A stretch of 64,000 nt of DNA from Brachyspira murdochii (GTDB lineage Bacteria > Spirochaetota > JAAYUW01). Position numbers and translations under genes: made by a program. The notes under the pieces are model-generated. The model saw nothing but the letters and a program-made list of their open reading frames with translations, was not told the DNA's origin and did no database searches. Location: contig DYJT01000002.1 of assembly GCA_020722965.1 (NCBI GenBank), forward strand, positions 54,242-118,241, read 5' to 3'. This document shows, piece by piece, positions 35,919 through 46,243 of the stretch. Position 1 is the stretch's first letter; every line of letters begins with the position of its first letter.

Positions 35919-35970
35919 TCTTTTCTCTATCCTTTTTAAATAATTTTTCGAATAAGATTAAGGTCAAAAG

Positions 35971-38832
35971 ATGGTATTAAAAAACAAGATAAAATTACAG
36001 GATATTAAAATTGTAGGGGCAAGAGAACATAACTTAAAAAACATAAATGTGATCATACCGAGAAATTCATTTACGGTAATTACAGGAGTTTCGGGTTCTG
36101 GTAAATCTTCCTTAGCCTTTGATACGCTATATGCCGAAGGACAACGCAGATATGTTGAGAGTCTTTCCTCATACGCAAGGCAATTTTTAGGGCTCATGAA
36201 AAAGCCTGATGTGGATTACATAGAAGGTCTTTCCCCCGCAATATCTATTGAACAAAAAAAATTAAATAGAAATCCAAGATCAACCGTTGGAACAATAACA
36301 GAAATCTACGATTATCTCAGATTATTGTATGCCAATATTGGACAGGTTTATTGTTATAAATGTGGCACTAAACTTGAAAAACAGTCTATTGATCAGATAA
36401 TTAATTCCATCTTCAACATAAAAGAAAATACTAAGATATTGATATTATCTCCATTTGCCTTAAATAAAAAAGGAACTTTTAAAAATGATTTTGAAAATCT
36501 AAGAAAGATTGGTTTTTATAGGCTAATCGTCGATGGTACTGAATATACACTCGATAAAAATATAGAATTAAACAAGAATGAAAAGCACGATATCTACATT
36601 ATTGTCGATAGAATTAAGATTTCAAATGATAAAAAAAAGAGAATATTTGATTCGGTTGAACAGGCTATAAAATATGGGAATGATAAGGTTCTTATTCGTA
36701 TATTAAATGATGATAATACAACAAATGATATTTTATTTTCTACAAAATTAGCATGTCCTCATTGCGAAATATCATATCCGGATATTTCTCCAGCACTTTT
36801 TTCATTTAATTCCCCAGAAGGAGCCTGTAAAGAATGTCATGGCCTTGGTGTTAATCTGGACTTCGATGTTGATAGAATTATTGACCCTGAATTAACTATT
36901 AAAGAAGGTGCAATCATACCTTTTTCCTTTGATGAATCGAGCTGGTTCGGTTCTATTATCTCATCTGCCTGTAAAACTTACGATATCCCATTAGATCAAC
37001 CTTTAAAAAAGATACCAAAAGAGAAACTAGAATTGCTGCTTTATGGTAGTAATAAAGAGATAACAGTTGCATATAAATCTGCCAAAAGTGAATATATTGG
37101 TAAGAAGGTTTTTGAGGGAATAATCCCTTTACTTAAAAGAAGATATAGTGAGACAAATTCTGAAGATATAAGACAATGGCTTGAGCAATATATGAAAGAA
37201 AGTGTTTGTAATAGTTGTAATGGAAATAGATTAAACGATTATGCTTTATCTGTGAAGATAGATGAATACAATATTATTGAACTTACCAGGAATTCTGTAG
37301 ATAAATCTCTTGAGATTATTAAAAATTTAAAACTAAATGAGGTCCAAAAGGTAATTGTAAAAGATGTATTGAAAGAGATTACCGGTAGATTAAAATTTCT
37401 CGTCGATGTAGGACTTGGTTATATAACATTGGATAGAAGATCATATACTTTATCAGGTGGTGAAGCTCAAAGAATTCATTTAGCAACACAGATAGGAAGC
37501 CAACTTTCTGGTGTTATGTATGTTCTTGATGAACCAACAATCGGCTTACATCAAAAAGATAATGAAAAGCTTATAAATGCATTAAAAGAACTTCAAAGCA
37601 TTGGAAACACACTAATCATAGTAGAGCATGACAAACAGACCATGTTAAATTCTGATTATATAATCGATCTTGGTCCTAATGCAGGGATAAGTGGTGGAAA
37701 TGTCATGTTTGAAGGCACTGTCGAGCAATTACTTAAGGCAGATACTTTGACCAGTCAATATTTAACCGGTAAAAAAAAGATTCCAGCCCCAGAAAAAATC
37801 AGAAAAGGCAATGGTAACTATTTAAAGATAGAAAACGCAAGATTGCACAACTTAAAAAATATAGATGTTGAAATACCGCTTCAGACATTCACCGTAGTTA
37901 CTGGAGTTTCTGGATCTGGTAAATCAAGTTTGATTATAGATCTTCTTTATCCGGCTCTTTTCTTTGAAAAAACATATCGAAAAAAGAGCTCTGAAATAGA
38001 AGAATTTTACGATAACCTTAAAGGTGTTGAAAATATAAATGGTGTTTATCATATCGATCAATCACCGATAGGTAGGACTCCTAGATCAAATCCAGCGACA
38101 TATTCTAAAATATTTGACCATATTAGATCTCTTTATTCTTCATTACCCGAATCAAGGGCAAGAGGATATAATGCAGGTCGTTTTTCTTTCAATGTAAAAG
38201 GGGGTAGATGCGAACATTGTCAAGGTGAAGGAGAAACTACTATTCATATGCATTTTCTACCAGATATTTCCGTCACCTGTGAAGTTTGTAAAGGGAAAAG
38301 ATTTAATTCTCAGACTCTTGAGGTATTTTATCAGGGCAAAAACATAGCCGATGTATTAGATCTTTCGATTAATGAGGCTTATGATTTTTTCAAAACAATT
38401 CCACCAATATCAAATAGATTGAAACTTTTAATCGATGTAGGCTTAGGATACTTAAAACTTGGTCAACCAGCCACCACCTTATCCGGTGGAGAGGCTCAGA
38501 GATTAAAGTTGACTCGTGAACTTGGTAAAAACAGTAGAAATAACACATCGAATATCTATTTTCTAGATGAACCAACTACCGGGCTTCATTTCGATGATAT
38601 TGCCAAACTAATTGCAATTTTACAAAAGCTGGTAGATAATGGTAATACTGTTGTTGTTATAGAACATAATCTTGATCTTATTAAATCGGCTGATTATATT
38701 GTGGATCTAGGTCCGCAAGGGGGCAATGAAGGAGGGCAGGTAGTTTTTCAGGGTTTTATCGATAAATTTATCGAAAATGATAGATCTTATACGGCTAAAT
38801 ATCTAAGAGAAGAGTCTGGTAGTAAACCTTAA
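35971..38832 (+). CDS. uvrA: Excinuclease ABC subunit UvrA
   Basis: A 953-residue tandem ABC ATPase that scans DNA for bulky damage and loads UvrB. The first Walker A is GVSGSGKSS with the diagnostic AFDTLYAEGQRRYVES behind it, and the second GVSGSGKSS begins at residue 645. Both signatures LSGGEAQR are present. Zinc modules are CYKCG, CPHCE to CKECHG, and CEHCQGEGE to CEVCKG. The length is typical. It lies 52 bp after the recO-like gene; the SLH gene follows 14 bp later behind AAAGGAG. Confidence 0.97.
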   Translation: MVLKNKIKLQDIKIVGAREHNLKNINVIIPRNSFTVITGVSGSGKSSLAFDTLYAEGQRRYVESLSSYARQFLGLMKKPDVDYIEGLSPAISIEQKKLNRNPRSTVGTITEIYDYLRLLYANIGQVYCYKCGTKLEKQSIDQIINSIFNIKENTKILILSPFALNKKGTFKNDFENLRKIGFYRLIVDGTEYTLDKNIELNKNEKHDIYIIVDRIKISNDKKKRIFDSVEQAIKYGNDKVLIRILNDDNTTNDILFSTKLACPHCEISYPDISPALFSFNSPEGACKECHGLGVNLDFDVDRIIDPELTIKEGAIIPFSFDESSWFGSIISSACKTYDIPLDQPLKKIPKEKLELLLYGSNKEITVAYKSAKSEYIGKKVFEGIIPLLKRRYSETNSEDIRQWLEQYMKESVCNSCNGNRLNDYALSVKIDEYNIIELTRNSVDKSLEIIKNLKLNEVQKVIVKDVLKEITGRLKFLVDVGLGYITLDRRSYTLSGGEAQRIHLATQIGSQLSGVMYVLDEPTIGLHQKDNEKLINALKELQSIGNTLIIVEHDKQTMLNSDYIIDLGPNAGISGGNVMFEGTVEQLLKADTLTSQYLTGKKKIPAPEKIRKGNGNYLKIENARLHNLKNIDVEIPLQTFTVVTGVSGSGKSSLIIDLLYPALFFEKTYRKKSSEIEEFYDNLKGVENINGVYHIDQSPIGRTPRSNPATYSKIFDHIRSLYSSLPESRARGYNAGRFSFNVKGGRCEHCQGEGETTIHMHFLPDISVTCEVCKGKRFNSQTLEVFYQGKNIADVLDLSINEAYDFFKTIPPISNRLKLLIDVGLGYLKLGQPATTLSGGEAQRLKLTRELGKNSRNNTSNIYFLDEPTTGLHFDDIAKLIAILQKLVDNGNTVVVIEHNLDLIKSADYIVDLGPQGGNEGGQVVFQGFIDKFIENDRSYTAKYLREESGSKP

Positions 38833-38846
38833 TTAAAGGAGTTTGT

Positions 38847-39404
38847 ATGATGATGAAACATAAGATAGTTATTTCTATTGTCGCTCTTTTATTATTGGTT
38901 AATCTTTATTCAATTAATTGTTTTTCTCAGGTGGCTCCTTCATTGCCCCCAAACTTCTTTACCGATGTTCCTACAAGTCATTGGGCATATGAAGCATTAT
39001 TAAAACTTTATCAATTAGGCTTGATAACAGGTTATCCGGATGGTACTTATAAAGGCAATCAACCCATGAGTAGATATGAAATAGCTTTAGTAATTTATAA
39101 GCTTTTAATCTATCTTCAATCCGAAATAAAAAACACAGATGTTTCTACAACAAATATAACACCAGATAATTTTGATCAAATAATCAATGAGATCCTACAA
39201 AAATCTAAATTAACAGAAGAAGAGCTTAAAATAATAAAAGATCTTGTAAATGAATTTAAAAATGAGCTTTTATCGATGGAATCTCAATATAAATCATTAG
39301 AATCAAGAATTGCTGCTTTGGAAAAAAATCAGACTGCGCTCTATATATCGCTTGCTTCTTCTGTTGTTTCAATAATAGCTATTTTAATCGCAATTTTATT
39401 TTAA
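38847..39404 (+). CDS. SLH-domain protein with coiled coil and C-terminal membrane helix
   Basis: A 185-residue exported protein. A signal peptide ends near NCFSQ. One SLH domain spans about 36-85 (FTDVPTSHWAYEALLKLY, LGLITGYPDGTYKGNQPMSR, YEIALVIYKLL). Then come a polar linker, a coiled coil (about 118-160, ESQYKSLESRIAALEKNQ) and a C-terminal hydrophobic helix of about 22 residues. SLH domains bind cell-wall polymers, and in diderms OmpM/Slp proteins use an SLH domain to tie the outer membrane to the wall. Here a single helix takes the place of the beta-barrel. It lies 20 bp before the LptD-like gene. The function is inferred: envelope tethering. Confidence 0.8.
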   Translation: MMMKHKIVISIVALLLLVNLYSINCFSQVAPSLPPNFFTDVPTSHWAYEALLKLYQLGLITGYPDGTYKGNQPMSRYEIALVIYKLLIYLQSEIKNTDVSTTNITPDNFDQIINEILQKSKLTEEELKIIKDLVNEFKNELLSMESQYKSLESRIAALEKNQTALYISLASSVVSIIAILIAILF

Positions 39405-39424
39405 TCTATTAAAATTGGAAATAG

Positions 39425-41917
39425 ATGAAATATTTATTAAAAATTTTCTTTTTCTTTTTTATATTATATAGTTTATCCTCTTTTTTTTATCTTAAAGCCC
39501 AGGAAAATCAAGATGATCTATTTTTTGAATCAATATATAAGTATTTAACTGCCGAAGAAGCATTTTTCCTCATAAATTATTCCAGCCTGGAAGAGCTTAA
39601 AAAGATTGCGGACGCTCTAGGATTAACTTATTCGCCTGATGCCACATTGGAAGATTTAAAGAAGTTGCTATATGAGTTTTATGGCTTTACAGAAATGAAA
39701 AAGGGAAAGTCTGAAGAAGTAATCTATATAAAAACTACAGACTTTCTCAGGTACTCTGATGAAAATAAGATTATAGAATTAATTGGAAATAATTTAATAG
39801 TATATAAGGATTATCTTTTTAAAGCAGATAGATTTATATTTTATATTGATGACGAGATAATCTATGGTTATGGAAATATTAGTTTTCAAAACAAATCACT
39901 AAATTTGATAGCAGATAGTTTTGAATATTCTCTGACAAAAAAAAATGGCGTCTTTAAAAATGCTACAATCTATTCCAATAATTACATAATTTCAACTCCT
40001 TTAGCCTATATTTCAAATAATGATACGCTTATTACAGAAAAAGCAACTGTTACGCAATGCAATTATCAAAAACCTCATTATTATATAATTGTCGATAAGG
40101 TTTTATTTTCTGAGTCGTTGATTTTTTTTTACAATCTTCAATTTGTTATTGGTTCAGAAAAACTTTTTTATTTCCCTTTATATATCTCCTATGAAGAGGG
40201 ATATAATTATCCATTATTATTCGGGATGGATTATGGATATAGGGAAGGTTTCATGTTATTCAATACCCTAAAAAGGAAAAATTATTCAATCTATTTTGAT
40301 ATATATGAAAAATTAGGTTTATATTTGGGTTTTGAAACAAAAGGAGAAAATAAAAACATTAACTATACATTTTTAGGTGGGTTTGCGTTAAGTCCAGATC
40401 TATTTTATTATAGTACATCTTCTTTATGGTCAATAATTCCACCTGATGTAAAATTTACGATAAACAATTTGAATTTACGTGCTGGACTTAATGGAATGAT
40501 AAAATTTAATTTTCAAAATGGATTTTATATATCTTTAAAATATGCCTTTTTTACTGATCCCTATTTTAACTATGATTATTTCTTGAGAGAAAGATTTTTA
40601 AGATTTGATATTACTCAGTTTACAGAATTTGATTGGACTGATGACTATGATCTTTTCCCTTCAACAAATTTAACATTTAACGAAGAGATACAATCTGGTT
40701 TTAAGATAATGAATTTTAATGTAAATATATCTTCAAGTTTAAGCTTTACGGCTGAAAAAAACGAATCCTTAGATCAAGCATATTTACAATATTATCTTTA
40801 TTCCCCAAAATATTATCAATATTATTTAAGTTCAATTAAATGGTACAGTCTAAACTTAAGTGGAAATTTGTTTAGTATTTCAGAAGATTGGATAAACTTT
40901 AATATATCAAATTCCTATTATTCGAATTACCTTACATACTATAATTCTGATAAGGTTGTTCAAAAAGAATCTTTATCCGCATCTACCTCGATTACTCCAA
41001 CACTTTCAATTAGATTTAAATTCTTTTCATATTCTCTTTCTATGAGTAATAATATCTCTTATGTTAATACAACTACTGATAGTATTACCGAATCACTTAT
41101 ATACTATTCGACATTATCAAACTCTTTTGTTTTTCAGGTCCCAATTTTTAGGATAACATTGAATTTATCTCAAAGCTATAGAAATTCATTTTTAGAACCT
41201 ATAGATTTTGGATGGCTTTCGAATAGTGCGGGAATATCTATTAATATTTCTCCTTTTTCTTTTTTAAATTTTTCGGCAAACTTAAATTATAATTTTCTTG
41301 ATTCAACAAATTATAATCTCTGGGAATTTTCTGCTGAAAAATTTGAATCAATTAATTTGAATGGTAATTTTAATTATCAATTTATTTCAGCTAATTGGAA
41401 TAGCAAAATTAATTTACTAACTCAAGATTTTCTTTATCATCAATTTAATCTATCATTGACAATTCCTAAGATGAAGATATTATTTTTTTGGCTTAATATT
41501 TCAAACAATCTTTCAATTAAACTGGACAACCAAAACCCTTTTAATAGTTTTTTTGAGAATAACTTTTATCTTGTCTTTTCGATTGAAAAAGAGATTCAAA
41601 TAATATTTAATGTCTCATCATACAATCAGTTTTTATATAGATACTCTTCTTTAGAAGAAGTTATGCTGGATCTATTAGACTCCTTTAATTTTTTTGATTA
41701 TGAGGCAAGATTGAACTCTAATTTCGATCTAAGATCGTTATCTATTTCTTTAACAAGATATTTACATGATATAACAATTCAATTTAAGATAGGTGGATCA
41801 TTTGTATTATCTTCAGACAAGACACAATATAATTTTGTCTTATCTTATTCTGTATATATAATTTCAACATTTTTAACAGGTTATCAATTTTCAGAAGTAT
41901 GGGAGTCTATTTTTTAA
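39425..41917 (+). CDS. LptD/OstA-like outer-membrane protein
   Basis: An 830-residue exported protein: a signal peptide (to about residue 25, LKAQEN) and a short helical N-terminal region. An OstA-like repeat domain follows (about 90-215: NNLIVYKDYLFKADRFIFYI, GYGNISF, LIADSFEYSL, GVFKNATIYS). Then come the LptD-like segment VTQCNYQKPHYYI and LFYFPLYISYEEGYNYPL. The remaining about 580 residues are aromatic-rich amphipathic strands of a beta-barrel, ending in Phe as outer-membrane proteins do. LptD inserts lipopolysaccharide in the outer membrane; whether this organism makes LPS is not shown here. The stop is directly followed by the smc ATG. Confidence 0.75.
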   Translation: MKYLLKIFFFFFILYSLSSFFYLKAQENQDDLFFESIYKYLTAEEAFFLINYSSLEELKKIADALGLTYSPDATLEDLKKLLYEFYGFTEMKKGKSEEVIYIKTTDFLRYSDENKIIELIGNNLIVYKDYLFKADRFIFYIDDEIIYGYGNISFQNKSLNLIADSFEYSLTKKNGVFKNATIYSNNYIISTPLAYISNNDTLITEKATVTQCNYQKPHYYIIVDKVLFSESLIFFYNLQFVIGSEKLFYFPLYISYEEGYNYPLLFGMDYGYREGFMLFNTLKRKNYSIYFDIYEKLGLYLGFETKGENKNINYTFLGGFALSPDLFYYSTSSLWSIIPPDVKFTINNLNLRAGLNGMIKFNFQNGFYISLKYAFFTDPYFNYDYFLRERFLRFDITQFTEFDWTDDYDLFPSTNLTFNEEIQSGFKIMNFNVNISSSLSFTAEKNESLDQAYLQYYLYSPKYYQYYLSSIKWYSLNLSGNLFSISEDWINFNISNSYYSNYLTYYNSDKVVQKESLSASTSITPTLSIRFKFFSYSLSMSNNISYVNTTTDSITESLIYYSTLSNSFVFQVPIFRITLNLSQSYRNSFLEPIDFGWLSNSAGISINISPFSFLNFSANLNYNFLDSTNYNLWEFSAEKFESINLNGNFNYQFISANWNSKINLLTQDFLYHQFNLSLTIPKMKILFFWLNISNNLSIKLDNQNPFNSFFENNFYLVFSIEKEIQIIFNVSSYNQFLYRYSSLEEVMLDLLDSFNFFDYEARLNSNFDLRSLSISLTRYLHDITIQFKIGGSFVLSSDKTQYNFVLSYSVYIISTFLTGYQFSEVWESIF

Positions 41918-44731
41918 ATGAGGGTAAAATTAAGAAAACTTAATATTTATGGTTTTAAATCTTTTGCCGAAAAGACCCAATTTGTATTCGATAAAAATAT
42001 AACAGGAATTGTAGGACCCAATGGATGCGGGAAATCAAATATTGTCGATGCAATATTTTGGGTTTTTCAAAGTCATAGTTTAAAAACCTTAAGAGCAAAT
42101 GAAAAACAGGATTTGATATTCAAGGGGAATGATGTTAAATCTCCTGCTGGTTTTGCTGAGGTAGAGTTGATTTTTAATGTTTATGACTATCAGAATAATG
42201 ATAACTTTTCGATAGAGGATTATAAAGAAGAATTTTCTATAAAAAAAAGATTATATCCATCCGGTGAAACAGTCTACTATTTAAATAAAAAAGAGGCAAG
42301 ACCTAAAGAAATAACCGAATTACTTAAGAGTTATTCGATTACTTCGATCGATTATTCAATTATTGGACAGGGATCTGTAACCAAATTGATAGAAATGAAA
42401 CCAGAAGAAAGAGTAGAATTGATAGAATCGGCTGCAGGTATAAGAAACATTAAAATTGAAAGATCAAAAGCATTTTTAGAATTAGCTAAAACCGAAGAAA
42501 ATTTAAAATCTATCTCACTTTTTTCTGAGGAAATAGAAAATGAAGTCAATAAATTAAAGCAACAGGCGGAAAAAGCCAGAATATATAAAGATTCAAATGA
42601 TAATATTATTTTTGCCGAGCAAGGGCTTCAGATAATCAAATATAGAAAAATAATAGAGTCTATCGATAAATTACAGAAAGAATATGAACAAAGTAATGAA
42701 AATTTAATGAATTATGAAAAAAAAACGCGAATAATTGAAGAAAGTAAGAATAAAGTAAATGAAAGGATAAAAGAATTAGAAAAAGATATTGATGAGAAAA
42801 AGCAAAATATATTTAAAATTGAATCAGATATTGCGGTAATAGAAAGAACCATACTATTGTCTCAAAAAAGATTTGAAGAATTAGCAATAGAGAAAAGAAG
42901 GAAATTGGAAGATTTAAACTTTTTTAAAAACAGAATCAAAAAGATAGATGAGCTGCTTTCTTTTCCCTTTGATGAATTAAAGCAAGAATATGAGCTAGAA
43001 TTAGAAAAAAAAGAAGAATTGGAAGAAGATATAGGCAAACTAGATCAGAAAATTAAAGAATATAATTATAATATCGATAAAACAAGTTTAGAAATTAAAT
43101 CATTAGAAAAGAAACTCAAGAGTTTATATAGCCAGCAAGAAGAATTTTTGGATAAGGAGATCTCTACATTATTTTCAAATTTATATGTTGTAAGAATGAA
43201 ATTAATCAATTTCTTTTCCAATATAAAAAATATTAGCGATCTATCTTCTCAAGAAAAAACAAAACTAATTGGAATAAAGGCAAGAATTGAAGATTTAATT
43301 AAATTTAAAAATTCATCAAATGATCAAATAGTTTCTTATATAGTATCTATAAAAGATGAATTAGAGAAACTTATTTCAGTTTTAAATGAAATATTTATAA
43401 AGACAGATGGTATTTCCAAAGAGTCTTATGAATTTGAGAATTTATTATTTGGTAAAGATTCAATATATTCAAAGTTTCAAGAATCAAATTCATCAATTAA
43501 TGATGTAGATGAAAAGTTGGAACAGGAAAAAAATAATTTGAGCCATTTTCAGGAAGAATTTAATAATTTGATAGAGGCTCGAAACCTTATGAACAAAAGA
43601 CTTGATGAGACAAATCGCAGGATTTTTCAGATAGATGAAAAGCTTAAGAATTACCAGATAAATAAGACAAGATTCGAGAATGAAAAAGTAGAACTTAACT
43701 ATAATATAAAACAAAAAGACGAAGAGATATCGCAGCTTGAAAAAACTATGGAAAAAATAAAAAGCGAAGGGATTGAATTAATAGATGAGAAAGATAAAAT
43801 ATTTTCACAGAAAAAAGATATTGATTCAAAGATAAGAGAATTAGAAAAAGAGATAGATAAATGTAGAGAAGAATTGACAAAGTATTATATAGAAAATGAA
43901 AGTTTAATTAAAGAAAAAAATAATTTATTAAAATTAAGAGAAGAATATAATATTAATAAGGCAAAATTAGAGACTCAACTGGAATCTATAAGGATGAATT
44001 TCTATGAAAATTATAGAATTGTCCTGTCTAACGATTTTTTAAATGATATTAAATTTTCAAATTTAAAAGAATCAGAACTGAGAAATATAATCTATTCATC
44101 ACGAAAAGCAATCGAAGAGGTTGGTCAAGTAAATTTTTTGGCTACAACGCAGTATGATGAAACTTTAAAAAGATTTCAGTTTATTACAAAACAAAAGGAA
44201 GATATAATTTCAACAAAAGAAAAAATACTAGAAATTATAAAGACCTTAGATGAAAATTTAAAGGAAAAATTCCTAGATGCATTTAACAAGATAAATGAAA
44301 ACTTTAAAAATATTTTTTATGAGGTTTTTAAAGGAGGGAATGCATCTATGATTCTAACAAAACCAGATAATTTATTTGAAACAGGAATCGATATAATCAT
44401 CCAACCTCCTGGTAAGAATATTTCAAATATCTCTCTTTTATCGGGTGGTGAGACAGCTATGGCTTCAATCTCACTTCTTTTCGCATTTTTCTTATATTGT
44501 CCTTCACCATTTTGCATTATGGATGAAGTTGATGCGCCATTTGATGAAAATAATGTTAATCTTTATAAAAGGTTGATTAAAAGATTTTCTAGTGATACTC
44601 AGTTTTTCATTATTTCTCATAACAAGTTGACTTTAGAGATTGCTGATATTTTGTATGGCATCACAATGGAGGATTATGGAATAACAAAAGTTGTTTCGGT
44701 TAAGATAGAAGATATCAAAGATGCTGTATAA
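41918..44731 (+). CDS. smc: SMC-type chromosome segregation ATPase, short and hinge-less
   Basis: A 937-residue SMC protein. N-terminal head: LNIYGFKSFAEKT and Walker A GPNGCGKS (33-40). C-terminal head: LLSGGE (Ser842-Glu845) and Walker B with Asp869-Glu870 (CIMDEVDAPFDENN). Two coiled-coil arms lie at about 165-405 and 525-700. Typical bacterial Smc is about 1,150-1,190 residues, with a globular hinge carrying a glycine-rich dimer interface between the arms. Here the middle (about 407-525) is only helical, with no Gly-rich hinge motif. The ABC motifs rule out RecN or SbcC by sequence context. Its start follows the LptD-like stop with no gap. scpA and scpB are not in the window. Confidence 0.9.
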   Translation: MRVKLRKLNIYGFKSFAEKTQFVFDKNITGIVGPNGCGKSNIVDAIFWVFQSHSLKTLRANEKQDLIFKGNDVKSPAGFAEVELIFNVYDYQNNDNFSIEDYKEEFSIKKRLYPSGETVYYLNKKEARPKEITELLKSYSITSIDYSIIGQGSVTKLIEMKPEERVELIESAAGIRNIKIERSKAFLELAKTEENLKSISLFSEEIENEVNKLKQQAEKARIYKDSNDNIIFAEQGLQIIKYRKIIESIDKLQKEYEQSNENLMNYEKKTRIIEESKNKVNERIKELEKDIDEKKQNIFKIESDIAVIERTILLSQKRFEELAIEKRRKLEDLNFFKNRIKKIDELLSFPFDELKQEYELELEKKEELEEDIGKLDQKIKEYNYNIDKTSLEIKSLEKKLKSLYSQQEEFLDKEISTLFSNLYVVRMKLINFFSNIKNISDLSSQEKTKLIGIKARIEDLIKFKNSSNDQIVSYIVSIKDELEKLISVLNEIFIKTDGISKESYEFENLLFGKDSIYSKFQESNSSINDVDEKLEQEKNNLSHFQEEFNNLIEARNLMNKRLDETNRRIFQIDEKLKNYQINKTRFENEKVELNYNIKQKDEEISQLEKTMEKIKSEGIELIDEKDKIFSQKKDIDSKIRELEKEIDKCREELTKYYIENESLIKEKNNLLKLREEYNINKAKLETQLESIRMNFYENYRIVLSNDFLNDIKFSNLKESELRNIIYSSRKAIEEVGQVNFLATTQYDETLKRFQFITKQKEDIISTKEKILEIIKTLDENLKEKFLDAFNKINENFKNIFYEVFKGGNASMILTKPDNLFETGIDIIIQPPGKNISNISLLSGGETAMASISLLFAFFLYCPSPFCIMDEVDAPFDENNVNLYKRLIKRFSSDTQFFIISHNKLTLEIADILYGITMEDYGITKVVSVKIEDIKDAV

Positions 44732-44783
44732 CTTTTTGAAAATTCATTTATATTAGTTAAAAAAAGATTTATAATAAAAGAGA

Positions 44784-45161
44784 ATGAAAAAATTTGATAT
44801 TAAAAAAAGTCTTGATTTTCTTTTCCCTGATGATAGCTCAAAGATTATTGCAATTATAGTAATATTTATTGTTCTTATTTTATCCTTTGTTTTTACCTTT
44901 ATAATTGTTAAAAATATTAAAAATCAAGGGACATTTGAAGATAAAATAGAGAATAAAGAAGTAATAAAAATAGAACTACTTGAACCTAATATAGATTTTG
45001 TGGATAATACGCATAAAAATTTAAACTTCAATAATATACAAGAAATAGATAAGAAGGATTTTGAAAATTTATTTAAGTATAAAGAATTTGGAGATTTTAC
45101 AAATTTTATTTTTGAATTTGATTTTTATAAGAGACAGGTTGAAATATTTTTGAAAAATTAG
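44784..45161 (+). CDS. Hypothetical single-pass membrane protein
   Basis: A 125-residue protein that I do not recognise. A short basic cytoplasmic N-terminus is followed by one strong membrane helix (about 21-44, IIAIIVIFIVLILSFVFTFI) and an acidic, Asn-rich extracytoplasmic tail. It lies 52 bp after smc and 8 bp before a TPR protein gene, so it is likely part of the same operon. Confidence 0.6.
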   Translation: MKKFDIKKSLDFLFPDDSSKIIAIIVIFIVLILSFVFTFIIVKNIKNQGTFEDKIENKEVIKIELLEPNIDFVDNTHKNLNFNNIQEIDKKDFENLFKYKEFGDFTNFIFEFDFYKRQVEIFLKN

Positions 45162-45169
45162 GTTTTCCA

Positions 45170-46183
45170 ATGAAAAATAAAAAAGTGTATTTATTTTTAA
45201 TATTTAATCTAATTTATTTAATCAATATATTCCTTATAACATCCTATATTTTAGTTGCACAACAACAAGATTATAAAAAAGAAGTTTTATTGAACACTAT
45301 ATTTTATATTCAATTTGAAGGTAATACCTGGATTATACAATCTCTAGATAAGGAATATCTTACACTGGTTTCAAAAGATATTTCATACGACACAGTCTCT
45401 TTTCATTTCAAACCTAAAAAAATTGGGAAAACCACTATTGAATTTTATGATTTAACCAAAAAAGGAACTATAACTTATTATATTAACGTTCAGGAAAATA
45501 TTTCGATAAACCCAGGATTTGCTCAGAGTTTTATCGATAAAACAGATATTTCAAACAACCAAAACGATGTTTCTAATTTTGATATTGCCTTTTTTCTTTT
45601 TTCGAATGGAATATATCAGGATGCAATTAATTATTTTATTAAAGGAAAAGAGAATGAACCTCTTATCTACAATAAAATTGGAGCATCAAAAATCTCATAT
45701 TATTTAGGTGTATGTTATTTTAATTTGAAACAATATCCAACGGCATCTTCTTATTTTGCTATTTCAAAATTATCCAGCGATTATGAAATCAAGATCTATT
45801 CTTATTATTATATGGCAAAAACGCAGATAATGCTTAAGAATACAGATATTGCGATAGATAATTTATTCTATTTAATCTATAGATTAAATCCCCAAGATTC
45901 TCTTTATGATAACTCTTATTTTTTGATCTGTTCAATATATTTCGAATTAAAAGATTATGAACATATTATCTTGCTTGCATATCCCAAGATAGATATTCTT
46001 GATAATTCGGCTTACAAAGATTATTTTAACTATTATCTAGCGGTTGCATACTATGATGGTAGAAAGGATTTTTATATTGCATATAGTTTTTTAAAAAAAA
46101 TTACAAATAACTCTTTTGAGTTTTATCAAAATGTAGAGCAGATGATTAAAAATATAGAAACTAATTTTCTCGATTTTCATTAA
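45170..46183 (+). CDS. Exported TPR-repeat protein
   Basis: A 337-residue protein. A signal peptide ends near residue 30 (ILVAQQQ). It has an Ig-like beta domain at about 40-112 (FYIQFEGNTWIIQSL to GTITYYINVQE) and several TPR-like helix pairs at about 130-330 (DIAFFLFSNGIYQDAINYF, ISYYLGVCYFNLKQYPTAS, IYSYYYMAKTQIMLKNTDIA). TPR modules mediate protein contacts, so it is probably a periplasmic or outer-membrane-associated scaffold. It sits between the single-pass protein gene and ffh. No specific function is recognised. Confidence 0.7.
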   Translation: MKNKKVYLFLIFNLIYLINIFLITSYILVAQQQDYKKEVLLNTIFYIQFEGNTWIIQSLDKEYLTLVSKDISYDTVSFHFKPKKIGKTTIEFYDLTKKGTITYYINVQENISINPGFAQSFIDKTDISNNQNDVSNFDIAFFLFSNGIYQDAINYFIKGKENEPLIYNKIGASKISYYLGVCYFNLKQYPTASSYFAISKLSSDYEIKIYSYYYMAKTQIMLKNTDIAIDNLFYLIYRLNPQDSLYDNSYFLICSIYFELKDYEHIILLAYPKIDILDNSAYKDYFNYYLAVAYYDGRKDFYIAYSFLKKITNNSFEFYQNVEQMIKNIETNFLDFH

Positions 46184-46243
46184 TAATGAAAATTTTATTA
46201 AATTAAATTATATTATTAAATTAAATTTAATTTTAAGGAGCCG

